Notes: a model not told the origin generated them from the letters alone. Shown: positions 33,760 through 43,350, counted from the first letter of the stretch. The stretch: 64,000 bases of DNA from Breznakiella homolactica (GCF_016616095.2 NZ_CP067089.2:682001-746000); one strand, 5' to 3'. Translations and numbers: made by a program.

Positions 33760-34887
33760 TCAGAATTTGTTAAGAATTGTCCGGATCGCCGAAACCAGCA
33801 GTTCAATGTCCTTCCGGCCGGTGGTCCATCCCTGTGAGATCCTGATCCCCTCCAGAGCCTTGGCCTGGGGAATCCCCATGGCTTCGAGGACCGGACGTTT
33901 CCGGGACGCGCTGGAACAGGCCGATCCCGTGGAAACCGCAAAGCCCGCGTCGTCGAGCATACGGGCCATAACTTCTCCGGGGATCCCCTCAAAGGCGCAC
34001 TGGAGTATATACGGTGAAAACCGCGGGTCCTCTGGTTCCCGGTCCGCGGGAATGGCGGAAAACCGGCTCAGGGCGGATAGTTCCGTTATAAGTACCTTCC
34101 ACCGGTCTCGGGCCAGCACAAAGGCTTCCTCCACGGTTCCGCCGCTTCCGTGCCGTTCCAATGCATCCGCGAAGGCGGCCGCGCCGGCGGTGTTTTCCGT
34201 TCCCGGCCTGATACCGGATTCCTGGCCGCCCCCGGAATACAGCGGTTCCAGCGGTTTCCTGAGGTACAGGATACCAGCACCCCGGGGACCTCCCAGTTTG
34301 TGGGCGCTCATGGATGCCGAATCCAGATCCCATTCGGAGAGGCGGCAGGGAATTTTACCTATCCCCTGGACCATATCACAGTGGAAATGCACCGGCCCGG
34401 ACCCGCGGGCAGCCCGCACCAGCTCAGGAATATCAGAAACCGAACCAATTTCGTTATTGACCCACGCCGCCGAAACCAGCCTCGGATTTTCCGCTTTTTT
34501 TAAAGCCTTTTCCAGAGTCTGCGGGCTTACCCGTCCGTCTTTTTCAGGGGAAACCCAGGCGACCCGCTTTCCCAGCCGCGCGAGGACCGCGCCGTTCTCA
34601 CGTATTGAAGGATGTTCCGCGGAAGAGAGCAGAATCCCCTGGCTGTCCGGACGCATAAGGCTGGCGTGGAGCACCAGCGCGTTGGATTCGGTACCCCCGG
34701 ATGTAAAAAATATGTGCTTTTCCGGTACTCCCAGCACCTTGGCGCACCGTTTCCGGGCATTTTCCAGAACCCGGCGGGCTTCTTTTCCTTCGGCATGGCG
34801 GGATGATGGATTTCCGAAGGGTACGGAATGGGCCGCAGCCTCATCGGGGATGGATGTAGCTGCCCAATCAAAGTAAAACCGGTCCAT
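33760..34887 (-). CDS. Cysteine desulfurase (NifS/IscS family)
   Basis: 375 aa PLP enzyme with YFDWAATSIP at the N-terminus, TSGGTESNALVLHA, PLP-Lys in MSAHKLGGPRGAGILYL (~197) and the catalytic Cys in STGSACSSASRKR (~320). It removes sulfur from cysteine as a persulfide, probably for ThiI encoded directly downstream. The ATG at 34887 has no Shine-Dalgarno, and the promoter -10 ends only 5 nt upstream (see 34893-34921). Confidence 0.94.
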   Translation of the reverse strand: MDRFYFDWAATSIPDEAAAHSVPFGNPSSRHAEGKEARRVLENARKRCAKVLGVPEKHIFFTSGGTESNALVLHASLMRPDSQGILLSSAEHPSIRENGAVLARLGKRVAWVSPEKDGRVSPQTLEKALKKAENPRLVSAAWVNNEIGSVSDIPELVRAARGSGPVHFHCDMVQGIGKIPCRLSEWDLDSASMSAHKLGGPRGAGILYLRKPLEPLYSGGGQESGIRPGTENTAGAAAFADALERHGSGGTVEEAFVLARDRWKVLITELSALSRFSAIPADREPEDPRFSPYILQCAFEGIPGEVMARMLDDAGFAVSTGSACSSASRKRPVLEAMGIPQAKALEGIRISQGWTTGRKDIELLVSAIRTILNKF

Positions 34888-34892
34888 GAGGT

Positions 34893-34921
34893 ATAATAAT
34901 CAAATTGATTTGAACGGACAA
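34893..34921 (-). promoter_or_regulatory. Promoter of the cysteine desulfurase-thiI operon (leaderless)
   Basis: Minus strand TTGTCC (34916-34921), a 17-nt spacer and TATTAT (34893-34898). The -10 ends 5 nt before ATG 34887, so transcription should begin at or next to the A of ATG. Confidence 0.75.
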
Positions 34922-34957
34922 GGGGCAACTTTTTCTCCAATATTGAGGGAAATACTA

Positions 34958-34985
34958 TTGACTTCGCGGCAAGACCGTGTAATCC
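34958..34985 (+). promoter_or_regulatory. Possible promoter of the ArsR-family gene
   Basis: TTGACT (34958-34963), a 16-nt spacer and TAATCC (34980-34985), ending 10 nt before ATG 34996; no Shine-Dalgarno. The -10 is weak. Confidence 0.4.
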
Positions 34986-34995
34986 TAAAACGATC

Positions 34996-35292
34996 ATGAA
35001 TACTGAAGGCGTATGTCCCGATTCAATCATTAACGAGTATTCTAAGAAACTAAAAGTCTGCGGTCATCCGGTCCGGCTTAAGCTGCTCTGCCTGATTGCC
35101 CGGAAAGACGACCCCTGTGTAACCAATCTCTGGACCTGCCTCGGCGAAAGCCAGCCCGTCATCAGTCAGCATCTTGCGGTTTTAAAGGAAAACGGGGTGG
35201 TTGATTCCCATATCAAAGGCAACAAGCGTATTTACTGTATAGTTGATGATTTTATGCGGGAAATCATTACCAAAATGCACGGAGAAGCCTGA
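34996..35292 (+). CDS. ArsR-family winged-helix regulator
   Basis: 98 aa. The whole protein is one winged helix-turn-helix: HPVRLKLLCLIARKDDPCV, GESQPVISQHLAVLKENGVV (recognition helix) and the wing HIKGNKRIYCIV. Three Cys residues (around 24, 34 and 40 plus one near the end) could bind metal or sense redox, but the classic CxC arsenic site is not clear. It is divergent from the cysteine desulfurase-thiI operon and converges exactly on the stop codon of the WecA-type gene. The target is unknown; the divergent promoter region is the first place to look. Confidence 0.9.
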   Translation: MNTEGVCPDSIINEYSKKLKVCGHPVRLKLLCLIARKDDPCVTNLWTCLGESQPVISQHLAVLKENGVVDSHIKGNKRIYCIVDDFMREIITKMHGEA

Positions 35293-36411
35293 TCAGACTT
35301 CTTTTTCCGGCTGCTTAAAATTACCTGCCTCCGCGCCGGCTCCCTGGGCGGAAGCGTTTCTCCGCCGGTTTGCGGCTCTGTTCATATAATGGAGACAGGA
35401 AAAGAACACAATGGCCAGAAAATAGGCAGCGCCAAGGAAAACAAGCGACATTACGCTGCTTGACTTTATCGCCAGAAAAACGAGAACCCCCAGAATTATC
35501 TGAACCCCGTATAATACGCCGATCACTCCCCGGGCGTTGAGCCCGATGTTCATAAGTTTATGGTGTATGTGGGCTTTATCGGGGCTGTCGATCCGCCTGC
35601 CGTCCCTGACCCGGCGCCAGACCGCGGAGACGGTATCGAAAATCGGTATCAGGAGCAGCGCCGCCGCATAGGGCAGGGGAAGCTCCGAGCTGGTGTTTCC
35701 CTTATCGATGAGGGGAAGAACCGCAAGGATGAACCCCAAAAACTGGCTTCCCCCGTCGCCCATGAAAATCCGGGCTTTGGGGATAGGAAGGTTGAATACG
35801 AGAAAACCGGCTATAGCGGCTGCCAGGGCCGCGCAGAGCATGGTCGCGGTCCCGGTATTGGCAAAGGAGGCGAAAATAAGGGCATAGGTGATACTGATCA
35901 GCGCCGAAATACCCCCGGCGAGACCGTCAACACCGTCAATAAAGTTGAGGGCATTGGTTATTCCGACAATCCAGATAAAACTTATGGGGTAGGTCAGCCA
36001 GTTTAATTCCGAAAGGCCGCCTAAATCAGAATAAAAAAGCCTGTGGAATGTATACCCGGGGATGATGACACAGAGTGCCGCGATACACTGGATCAGCAGT
36101 TTATTCCGCGGCTTCAGCGGCCTAAAATCGTCAATAACGCCAAAGACCAGGACAATGATCATTCCGGCGGATACCGGCAGGAACCGGAGCCCAAAATAGG
36201 GTTCCGCCGCGTGGATGGTTATGAAAAACGCAACGATAATAAAAGCCGAAGCAAAACCCACCCCCCCCAGACGGGGAATATTGCCGGTGTGGATTTTCCG
36301 GCCGTCCACTTTATCATACCAAGCATTCTTTTTTGACAGCCAAAGTACAATGCCTACTGCAAGTACGGAAAGCACAAATGTTGAGACAATTACAATAAGC
36401 ATTGAAAACAT
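35293..36411 (-). CDS. Undecaprenyl-phosphate sugar-1-phosphate transferase (WecA/TagO/MraY superfamily)
   Basis: About 372 aa with roughly 11 membrane helices. Superfamily motifs are FGVIDDFRPLKPRNKLLIQ (DDxx), NALNFIDGVDGLAGG (NxxNxxDGxDGL), ARIFMGDGGSQFLGF and DKAHIHHKLM. HIHHKL is characteristic of the WecA/TagO branch rather than MraY. It transfers an N-acetylhexosamine-1-phosphate from UDP-sugar to undecaprenyl phosphate, starting a surface glycan. ATG 36411 has GGGAG 9 nt upstream; a TTG at 36420 would be too close to it. The C-terminal ~40 residues are charged and cytoplasmic. Confidence 0.9.
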   Translation of the reverse strand: MFSMLIVIVSTFVLSVLAVGIVLWLSKKNAWYDKVDGRKIHTGNIPRLGGVGFASAFIIVAFFITIHAAEPYFGLRFLPVSAGMIIVLVFGVIDDFRPLKPRNKLLIQCIAALCVIIPGYTFHRLFYSDLGGLSELNWLTYPISFIWIVGITNALNFIDGVDGLAGGISALISITYALIFASFANTGTATMLCAALAAAIAGFLVFNLPIPKARIFMGDGGSQFLGFILAVLPLIDKGNTSSELPLPYAAALLLIPIFDTVSAVWRRVRDGRRIDSPDKAHIHHKLMNIGLNARGVIGVLYGVQIILGVLVFLAIKSSSVMSLVFLGAAYFLAIVFFSCLHYMNRAANRRRNASAQGAGAEAGNFKQPEKEV

Positions 36412-36519
36412 GTACCGCAACTCCCGCAGGATTTTTATACTCTACTTATATTTTAACACAGTAGCGCAAAAAAAGTATACCTCCGGGGGGAATTCCGGTG
36501 AAATCTTTTCTTCTATTTC

Positions 36520-36528
36520 TGGTATAAT
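36520..36528 (+). promoter_or_regulatory. Extended -10 promoter of the thrA operon
   Basis: TGGTATAAT: a perfect TATAAT (36523-36528) with the extended TGn. No good -35. It predicts a leader of about 95 nt before ATG 36631, with a small CTATT/AATAG stem; no Thr-rich leader peptide is visible. Confidence 0.6.
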
Positions 36529-36630
36529 TTTATCAGCTATTGTAATAGTTTTGCCCGGCCTTGAAAAAGAGCCAAAAAAAGCGTATCAATGCATGTACGG
36601 TGTAATTTTAGGTTGTTGTACGGGGTTAAC

Positions 36631-39084
36631 ATGCTGGTGCTTAAATTCGGCGGCACTTCCGTGGGAAGTCGCGATGCCATTGGCAGGATCATTGCTATTC
36701 TGAACGATCCGGAACATTTTTCCAATGTGCGGGTTGTGGTTGTTTCCGCGCTATCCGGCGTTACCGACGGTCTCGCCGCCGCCGCAAAAAAAGCCGCCGC
36801 CGGGGACGGTACGTACAAAGAAATACTTACCGCCATGGAATCCCGCCACCGTGAGATAGCCGAAGCCTTTCTAAAGAGTCCCCGGCTGAATCAGTCGAAT
36901 TCCTTTACCGCCGCACTTTTCGGGGATCTGAACCGTATCATGGATGGGGTTAATATTCTGGGGGAACTTTCACCCCGTATTCTCGACAGTATTATGAGTT
37001 TCGGCGAGCGTCTTTCCGCGTGTTTACTATCCCATATCCTGTGCGAATCGGGAGTACCCGCGGATTATCTCGACGCGAGAATGGTAATTAAAACCGATTC
37101 CAATTACGGGGCCGCCCGTTATTTCCCGGATGAGACCTATACGAATATCAGGTCCCTGCTGGAAACCCGCCCGCTTCTTCAAATTGCCACCGGTTTCATT
37201 GCGGCGTCTTCCGACGGCAATACCACCACCCTGGGACGGGGCGGATCGGATCTCAGCGCCGCCATTTTCGGCGCGGCCATCGGTGCCGGGGAAGTTGAAA
37301 TATGGACCGATGTGGACGGTATTATGACCGCCGATCCCCGGCAGGTCACCAATGCCTTCAGGATCGATACTATTTCCTATGTGGAAGCCATGGAGCTTTC
37401 CCATTTCGGCGCAAAGGTTCTCCATCCTCCGACCATACGGCCTTCCCTGGAAAAGGGGATTCCCATACGGATCCGGAATACCTTTAATCCCAAAGGACCC
37501 GGAACCCGTATTACCGATGAATCCGTTCCCAGCCCCTACGCGATCCGGGGGGTCAGTTCCATCGGGGATATTGCCCTGATCCGGGTCCAGGGTTCCGGTA
37601 TGGTAGGTGTCTCGGGATTTTCATCCCGGCTTTTCGGGGCACTGGCCCGCAAAAAACTTAGTGTCATCCTCATTACCCAGGCTTCAAGCGAGTATTCGAT
37701 CTGTTTTGCGGTGCTGCCGGAATTTGCCCTCACCGCGGCAGCGGCAATCGAGGAGGAATTTGAACGGGAAATCGCCGCGGCCACCATTGAACATCCCATT
37801 ACCGAACGGGATCTGGCGATTATCGCGGTGGTCGGTTCCCGGATGAAAAGCACATCGGGGATTTCCGGAAAGGTTTTCCATGCCCTGGGGCGGAACGGTA
37901 TCAGCGTGGTTGCCATTGCCCAGGGATCTTCGGAACTCAATATTTCAGCGGTTATCAGAAAAGAAGATGAAGCGAAGGCCCTCAACGCGGTCCATGAGGC
38001 GTTTTTTCTCGCGGGGGTCCGTTCGGTCAATCTTTTCCTCGTGGGAATCGGCCTTATCGGCGGAACCCTGCTGAAACAGCTTGAACACCAAAAGGAAGTG
38101 CTCGCGGATCAGCATAAGATCAGGGTAAACCTCGTAGGGGTAGCCAATTCCCGGAAGATGGCCTTCGATTCCCGGGGGCTGAACCCCGGCGATACGGGTA
38201 AAATTCTCGAAGACGGGGAGGCCTTTGATCTCGGTGTTTTTATGGAACGGATGCGTTCCTTCAATCTGCCGAATTCGGCCTTCTGTGACTGCACCGCCAG
38301 CGACATGGTCCCCGCAGCCTACGCGGAGATTCTCCGGTCCGCTATCCCCGTGGTTACCCCCAACAAACGGGCCAATTCGGGACCATATGACTATTACCGG
38401 CTTATTACGGATTACTCCAAGGACCGGGGTATTCCCTACCTGTATGAAACCACGGTCTGCGCCGGCCTGCCGGTTATATCAACCCTCCGGGACCTTTCCC
38501 TTTCCGGAGACCGGGTCCGCCGGATCGAAGCGGTCCTTTCGGGTACCCTGAGCTTTATTTTCAACAACTTTGACGGATCAGTCCCGTTTTCCGCGCTCGT
38601 CCGTGAAGCCAAGGCCAAGGGGTACACCGAACCGGATCCCCGGGACGACCTCAACGCCATGGATGCCGCCAGGAAGGCGCTTATTCTGGCCAGGGAATGC
38701 GGCATGCCCCTGGAATTCGACAATGTCGTTATTGAGCCGATTCTGCCTCCGGCCTGTTTTGACGCGCCGGATATAGAATCTTTTTTCAGGGAGCTTGAAA
38801 AAGCCGACGGTGCGTTTGAAAAACGCCGGGCGGCGGCTGCGGCGGCGGGCAGGGAACTGCGGTACGTCGCCCTGATAGAGGAAGGTTCCGCCAGGCTCGC
38901 CCTGCGGGAGGAACCGGCGGAAAGCCCCTTCCGGTCACTGGTCGATTCCGATAATATTGTTGTGGTTGCCACCGACCGGTATTCGGATCTGCCCCTGGTG
39001 GTTAAAGGTCCCGGCGCGGGCGCGGCGGTGACCGCCGGCGGGGTTTTCGCGGATATAGTCCGCATCGCCAGGACATTGGTATAA
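36631..39084 (+). CDS. thrA: Bifunctional aspartokinase / homoserine dehydrogenase
   Basis: About 817 aa. The aspartokinase (~1-290) starts MLVLKFGGTSVGS and contains GRGGSDLSAAI and EIWTDVDGIMTADPR. ACT regulatory domains (~315-460) follow, then a homoserine dehydrogenase with Rossmann loop LVGIGLIGGTLLKQL (~470), TPNKRANSGPYDYY, ETTVCAGLPVI and LSGTLSFIFNNF. It catalyses the first and third steps from aspartate toward threonine and methionine; the ACT domains suggest feedback inhibition. ATG 36631 aligns with the family start; an upstream in-frame ATG at 36589 does not. It is followed by an aminotransferase that could supply aspartate. Confidence 0.96.
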   Translation: MLVLKFGGTSVGSRDAIGRIIAILNDPEHFSNVRVVVVSALSGVTDGLAAAAKKAAAGDGTYKEILTAMESRHREIAEAFLKSPRLNQSNSFTAALFGDLNRIMDGVNILGELSPRILDSIMSFGERLSACLLSHILCESGVPADYLDARMVIKTDSNYGAARYFPDETYTNIRSLLETRPLLQIATGFIAASSDGNTTTLGRGGSDLSAAIFGAAIGAGEVEIWTDVDGIMTADPRQVTNAFRIDTISYVEAMELSHFGAKVLHPPTIRPSLEKGIPIRIRNTFNPKGPGTRITDESVPSPYAIRGVSSIGDIALIRVQGSGMVGVSGFSSRLFGALARKKLSVILITQASSEYSICFAVLPEFALTAAAAIEEEFEREIAAATIEHPITERDLAIIAVVGSRMKSTSGISGKVFHALGRNGISVVAIAQGSSELNISAVIRKEDEAKALNAVHEAFFLAGVRSVNLFLVGIGLIGGTLLKQLEHQKEVLADQHKIRVNLVGVANSRKMAFDSRGLNPGDTGKILEDGEAFDLGVFMERMRSFNLPNSAFCDCTASDMVPAAYAEILRSAIPVVTPNKRANSGPYDYYRLITDYSKDRGIPYLYETTVCAGLPVISTLRDLSLSGDRVRRIEAVLSGTLSFIFNNFDGSVPFSALVREAKAKGYTEPDPRDDLNAMDAARKALILARECGMPLEFDNVVIEPILPPACFDAPDIESFFRELEKADGAFEKRRAAAAAAGRELRYVALIEEGSARLALREEPAESPFRSLVDSDNIVVVATDRYSDLPLVVKGPGAGAAVTAGGVFADIVRIARTLV

Positions 39085-39130
39085 TACAATACCGGAACCA
39101 TCCGGTTCAGTTACAACCCAAGGAGAAATC

Positions 39131-40327
39131 ATGCCCATTTCCAAATCCATCAAAAACGCCCTCGGTTCCTCATCCATGATACGGAAGATGTTTGAAGAAG
39201 GCGCCCAGCTTAAAAAACAGTACGGCGCCGACAGGGTATTCGATTTTTCCATCGGGAATCCCGATATAGAACCGCCCCCGGCGTTCCACCGGGTTCTGGT
39301 GCGGCTCGCCGGGGAAGATAAAAAAGGGTCCCACGGGTATATGCCGAATCCGGGATACCCCGAGGTGCGGGAAATTCTGGCTAAAAAGGCTTCCCGGGAA
39401 CACGCCGTTGCAATAGACGGGTCGCACATCATTATGTCCGTGGGCGCCGCCGGCGGGCTCAATGTGGTTTTTAAAAGCATCCTCAATCCCGGGGATGAAG
39501 TTATTGTGCCGAAACCTTTTTTTATGGAGTACCGGGCCTATGTATCGAATTACGGCGGAACACTGGTGCCTGTGGAGAGCCGGCCCGATTTCGGTCTGGA
39601 TCTCACTGCCATCGCTGCGGCCCTGAACGAAAAAACCGCCGCGGTGCTGATCAATTCCCCCCATAACCCCAGCGGCAGAGTCTATTCCCGGGAGGCCATC
39701 GCGGAACTCGCGGAACTGCTCACCAAACATGGCGGAAAAACCGGACGGAAGCCGTATCTTGTCGCGGATGAGCCTTACCGGGAGATAGTGTACAATGGGA
39801 TAGAGGTTCCTCCGATCCTCTCGGCCTATGGGGAATCTCTGGTGGTAACTTCCTACTCAAAAAGCCTCTCCCTTCCGGGAGAACGCATCGGATACGTTGC
39901 GGTGAGTCCTACCATAGAGGATAAAGCCGATGTTCTGGGAGCCCTGATTTATGCGACCCGGGTCCTGGGCTACGTTAACGCCCCGGCGCTGATGCAGCGC
40001 ATCGTCGCGGAGCTTACAGAAGAAACGGTGGATGTGGATATTTACGCCCGTCGGCGGGACGCCTTTACGCAGGTGCTGGATGAGTCGGGTATCGGCTACG
40101 CGCAGCCGGAAGGGGCTTTTTACCTTTTCTGTAAGGTTCCCGCCCGGAAGGACGGCAGCGCCGGGGATGACGCCGCATTTTCGGACCATCTAAAAAAGCA
40201 CCTCATCCTCGGCGTCCCCGGGAGGGGATTCGGCCAGGAAGGATGGGTGCGCTTTGCCTACTGTGTGGATGAGTCCATAATCCGCTCCTCCGGAACGGCC
40301 TTTAAAAAGGCCATGGAGGAGTGGTAA
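39131..40327 (+). CDS. Class I/II PLP aminotransferase (aspartate aminotransferase-like)
   Basis: 398 aa, fold-type I. Features are FDFSIGNPDIEPP near the N-terminus, VLINSPHNPSGRVY, VADEPYREIVYNG and PLP-Lys in VTSYSKSLSLPGERIGYVA (~248). It ends with the substrate Arg region VRFAYC. AAGGAGAAATC precedes the ATG. Its position 46 nt behind thrA suggests it makes aspartate from oxaloacetate for that pathway, but related enzymes act on other amino acids. Confidence 0.88.
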   Translation: MPISKSIKNALGSSSMIRKMFEEGAQLKKQYGADRVFDFSIGNPDIEPPPAFHRVLVRLAGEDKKGSHGYMPNPGYPEVREILAKKASREHAVAIDGSHIIMSVGAAGGLNVVFKSILNPGDEVIVPKPFFMEYRAYVSNYGGTLVPVESRPDFGLDLTAIAAALNEKTAAVLINSPHNPSGRVYSREAIAELAELLTKHGGKTGRKPYLVADEPYREIVYNGIEVPPILSAYGESLVVTSYSKSLSLPGERIGYVAVSPTIEDKADVLGALIYATRVLGYVNAPALMQRIVAELTEETVDVDIYARRRDAFTQVLDESGIGYAQPEGAFYLFCKVPARKDGSAGDDAAFSDHLKKHLILGVPGRGFGQEGWVRFAYCVDESIIRSSGTAFKKAMEEW

Positions 40328-40339
40328 GCGGCATTCTGT

Positions 40340-41911
40340 TTACCGCAGGAATTCCACACTGAGAAGATAGAAATCCGAGGGCTCGCTGTCCAGGGTGCTG
40401 ACCTTGATCCAGTACGTTCCGGGATCGAGGCGCACCCGAAGGTATGAGTCGTAGTACTCGCCGCCGTCGTCATCTTCGTCAATAAGATCCTGATCTTCGT
40501 CATAGAGTTCAATGTAGGTATCCAGGCTGAGGTCGTTTTCTCCCTGGGCTCTGATACCGTAGTATCCCCGCTGAGTGACCGTAAACCGGACCCAGTCGAC
40601 ATCACTGCTGTCGGTGAAGGTCCGCCGCTGGGGTTCCGCCCCAACATCAATGGGCTTCGCCGAAGAAAAAGTATTGTCCGGTTCGTATTCATCGACCCCG
40701 AGCATATCCCTGATTTCCGTATGAAGCGTATAGAGCCCCCTGGCGCCGTCGTAATCCGTGAGTTCGATAAAGTACAGCCCGCCCACCGCCACAGTGGAAA
40801 CCTTCGCGTTGTATTCGCTGCCGGAATCGTCGTCCTCGGCAAGCTTCCTGCCCCGTTCATCGTACAGGGTCAGCTTTGTATCCTGGTTGCCCGTGGTATA
40901 TACCACCAGCAGTCCTCCGTCGGACGGCACCCGCACCTTGAACCACTCAACGTCATCTTCATCCTGGAAATACCCGGTAACCGGCTCACCGAGGGTAATC
41001 TCAAATGCCTGGGCCCGGGTATTGTTCGGTTCCATGGATGTTATATCCATATCCAGAAGCTGTGCCCGGATAGAATACGAGCCGGTACTGTCGGAATAGG
41101 GCCTGAGCTTAACAATATACGAAGCCGCTTCAGAGGTGAAATACTGTATCCGCGGGTTGTTTCCGTCGTAATCATCGTTTTCATCCAAAAGCGAATAACC
41201 TGTGCCGCTGTAGAATTCCAGGTAACTGTCAAAATCCCCTTCCACCTCAATGGACAGGAGTCCCGGACCGTTAGTCTGCACCAGGAACCAGTCCACGTCA
41301 TTGGCGTGGATGGTTCTGTTCATCCAATTCCCTCCGACCTCCATGGTCACCGGGTTTTCCCGGCTGTCGGGTTCGTACATATCCCGGGGAACATTGGATA
41401 ACGATGAACCGGAGGTCTGGAGAAGCTCCCACAGGAAGGGGGTGTTTTCAAAATCGCTCTGCCAGCCGGCAAGAAGGGACACGTCATCCATTTTGACCAG
41501 CCTGGTGTATATGCGGATCATTGAGCCGATCTCTACAATTTCGCCCCGGAGGCTGTATTTATTCGCCAGGCTCGCTGTGGATGCCGACGCAGTCAGACCG
41601 CCTGAGTATGTGTCGATAATTTTGAATTTTCTGCCCGCGCCGTTGATTAAACTCTGGAGAAGATTCTGGCTCCAGTAGGTCCCCAGGGGAATTTCATAGC
41701 CCTTAAAGTAAAATCCCCCGATCTGGATCTCGGGGACCGCTGTACCGGAGTTGTTTTCGTCAACTGTCCGGATTATCATGTCTGCTAAACGCTGGTTTTC
41801 CCGGTCGAGATCGGCCATGGATTCCGGGCGCACCTGCTGCTGGGCCGTAAGCTGCACACTTGCCGCCGTACACAGTACGAAAAAGAGCATCCACCGGATC
41901 GGTCTTGCCAT
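40340..41911 (-). CDS. Secreted protein with N-terminal CsgG/FlgO-like region and three PPC repeats
   Basis: 523 aa. A signal peptide (~1-24) is followed by a domain (~30-150) with LADMIIRTVDENN and IIDTYSGG that looks like the nucleotide-free CsgG/FlgO type of lipoprotein domain (a weak impression). Three bacterial pre-peptidase C-terminal (PPC) domains follow, each opened by an acidic motif: YEPDSRENP (~178), MEPNNTRAQ (~293) and YEPDNTFSS (~412). Each has the DVDWFLV/DVEWFKV/DVDWVRF strand. Such domains act as beta-sandwich surface modules. GAGAGGAGTTC precedes the ATG. No protease domain is present. Confidence 0.8.
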   Translation of the reverse strand: MARPIRWMLFFVLCTAASVQLTAQQQVRPESMADLDRENQRLADMIIRTVDENNSGTAVPEIQIGGFYFKGYEIPLGTYWSQNLLQSLINGAGRKFKIIDTYSGGLTASASTASLANKYSLRGEIVEIGSMIRIYTRLVKMDDVSLLAGWQSDFENTPFLWELLQTSGSSLSNVPRDMYEPDSRENPVTMEVGGNWMNRTIHANDVDWFLVQTNGPGLLSIEVEGDFDSYLEFYSGTGYSLLDENDDYDGNNPRIQYFTSEAASYIVKLRPYSDSTGSYSIRAQLLDMDITSMEPNNTRAQAFEITLGEPVTGYFQDEDDVEWFKVRVPSDGGLLVVYTTGNQDTKLTLYDERGRKLAEDDDSGSEYNAKVSTVAVGGLYFIELTDYDGARGLYTLHTEIRDMLGVDEYEPDNTFSSAKPIDVGAEPQRRTFTDSSDVDWVRFTVTQRGYYGIRAQGENDLSLDTYIELYDEDQDLIDEDDDGGEYYDSYLRVRLDPGTYWIKVSTLDSEPSDFYLLSVEFLR

Positions 41912-42012
41912 AATGAACTCCTCTCGGACCGCATTCGGCGGTCCGGCGGTACCTTGTACCAGTTTTTATTCGCACACGGGTTTATACCCGCCCTTCAGAA
42001 TACCGTTGCTGA

Positions 42013-43314
42013 TTATTCTTCTTTCTTCAGAATGGTTGTTATTTCATCCAGGGAGATATTTTCCCGGGTTTCCCGGGATCTGAGGTCCCGCAGTCCGAGG
42101 TCATTCTCCCGCAGGGGATCTCCGGGAATTATCAGCCACCGCGCCCCTTTCTTTTCCGCCAGTACGTACTGCTGAACCATTTTCTTCGGTTCCAGGAGCA
42201 CCTCGCAGGGAAATCCCGCTTTCCGGAGTCGGTCCGCCAGAACCTGGTATCCGCCCCCGTCTTCCTCCCGGACACAGGCTACGGCGATGTCAGCGTAGGA
42301 TTTCTGTTTCCGCAGGCGTCCCAGGGATTCCAGGGCGGAAATAAGCCGGTCAAGACCGATGGATGATCCCACACCGCTGAGTTTTTCCTTTGAGTACAGC
42401 CCCGCCAGGTCATCGTACCGGCCGCCGGAGCAGACCGAGCCGATATCCGGCAGGTCGTTGAGAAAGGTTTCGTACACGAGCCCCGTATAGTAATCGAGTC
42501 CACGGGTTATGGATGGGTTGAGAAAGAAGCTGTCCGCGGTTCCTGTATCCTTCATAAAACCGTATATCCGCCGCATCCGCTCTGAGTCGGCGTTTTCGCC
42601 TCCCGCCGCCTCGGTCATTGCCTTGAGGGTTTCCTCGAAATTCTCCCTGGGTTCGATAAACGAAAGGATTTCGCCGGCCCGGGGGGCGTCGAGGATCTCT
42701 GAGAGCAGGTCCAGGGTTGCTTCCCGGCCGATTTTCGCGAGTTTATCCACGGTACGCAGAATATCCACGGATTTATCCGACCCCCGGATCCGCTGGAGAA
42801 AGCGGTTGAAAATTCCCCGGTGGTTTACATGAATCCTGACATCCCCCACGCCGATAGCCTGGAGGGTATTCCGCATCATCAGCAGTATTTCGAAATCCGC
42901 CGCAACGGAATCGCTCCCCACAATATCAAAGTCGCACTGGGTAAACTCACGGTACCGGCCGCGCTGGGTGTTTTCTCCCCGCCAGACCTTGGCGATATGG
43001 TAGCGTTTGAAGGGAAGGGCCAGTTCGTTCCGGTGTTCCGCGAGAAAGCGGGCAAAGGGAACCGTCAGATCAAACCGGAGGGCTACATCCCGTCCTCCGT
43101 GGTCATTAAATCGGTAGATTTGTTTTTCCGTTTCGCCGCCGCCTTTGCCGAGGAGTATCTCCGCGTATTCAAGAACCGGCGTATCAATGGGCACGAAACC
43201 ATAGGAACGGAAAGACGCTTCGATCCGCTCCACCAGGGAGCGGCGGTCGATTTCCGCCTCAGGAAGGAAGTCCCTGAATCCCTTAAGAATTTTTGGTTCA
43301 ATTAAATCAGCCAT
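42013..43314 (-). CDS. hisS: Histidyl-tRNA synthetase
   Basis: 433 aa. Class II core: motif 1 region DTPVLEYAEILLGKGGGE, motif 2 with YREFTQCDFDIVG, and the histidine-binding signature RGLDYYTGLVYE plus SGGRYDDLAG (~residues 260-290). The C-terminal anticodon-binding domain (~335-433) is present. ATG 43314 aligns with the family (MADLIEPKILKGFRD). It lacks a Shine-Dalgarno, but a promoter -10 ends 6 nt upstream, so the mRNA is probably leaderless. A GTG 48 nt upstream would lie inside that promoter. Confidence 0.96.
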   Translation of the reverse strand: MADLIEPKILKGFRDFLPEAEIDRRSLVERIEASFRSYGFVPIDTPVLEYAEILLGKGGGETEKQIYRFNDHGGRDVALRFDLTVPFARFLAEHRNELALPFKRYHIAKVWRGENTQRGRYREFTQCDFDIVGSDSVAADFEILLMMRNTLQAIGVGDVRIHVNHRGIFNRFLQRIRGSDKSVDILRTVDKLAKIGREATLDLLSEILDAPRAGEILSFIEPRENFEETLKAMTEAAGGENADSERMRRIYGFMKDTGTADSFFLNPSITRGLDYYTGLVYETFLNDLPDIGSVCSGGRYDDLAGLYSKEKLSGVGSSIGLDRLISALESLGRLRKQKSYADIAVACVREEDGGGYQVLADRLRKAGFPCEVLLEPKKMVQQYVLAEKKGARWLIIPGDPLRENDLGLRDLRSRETRENISLDEITTILKKEE

Positions 43315-43320
43315 GGTTAC

Positions 43321-43350
43321 ACTATATCGGGGAAACACCGAGTCTTTCAA
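43321..43350 (-). promoter_or_regulatory. Promoter of hisS (leaderless)
   Basis: Minus strand TTGAAA (43345-43350), an 18-nt spacer and TATAGT (43321-43326). It ends 6 nt before ATG 43314. Confidence 0.75.

Noticed and set aside
36589-36630. Upstream ATG 36589 as thrA start or as a Thr-rich leader peptide
   Set aside because: The extra 14 residues do not match the family start (MLVLKFGG). The short frames in the leader contain no run of Thr or Ile codons, so no attenuator is supported.
41930-41991. Two short stems (GGACCGC/GCGGTCC and CGGGT/ACCCG) between hisS and the PPC protein
   Set aside because: Neither has a T-run and they are 7 and 5 bp long. They may be leader structure but are not strong enough to call.
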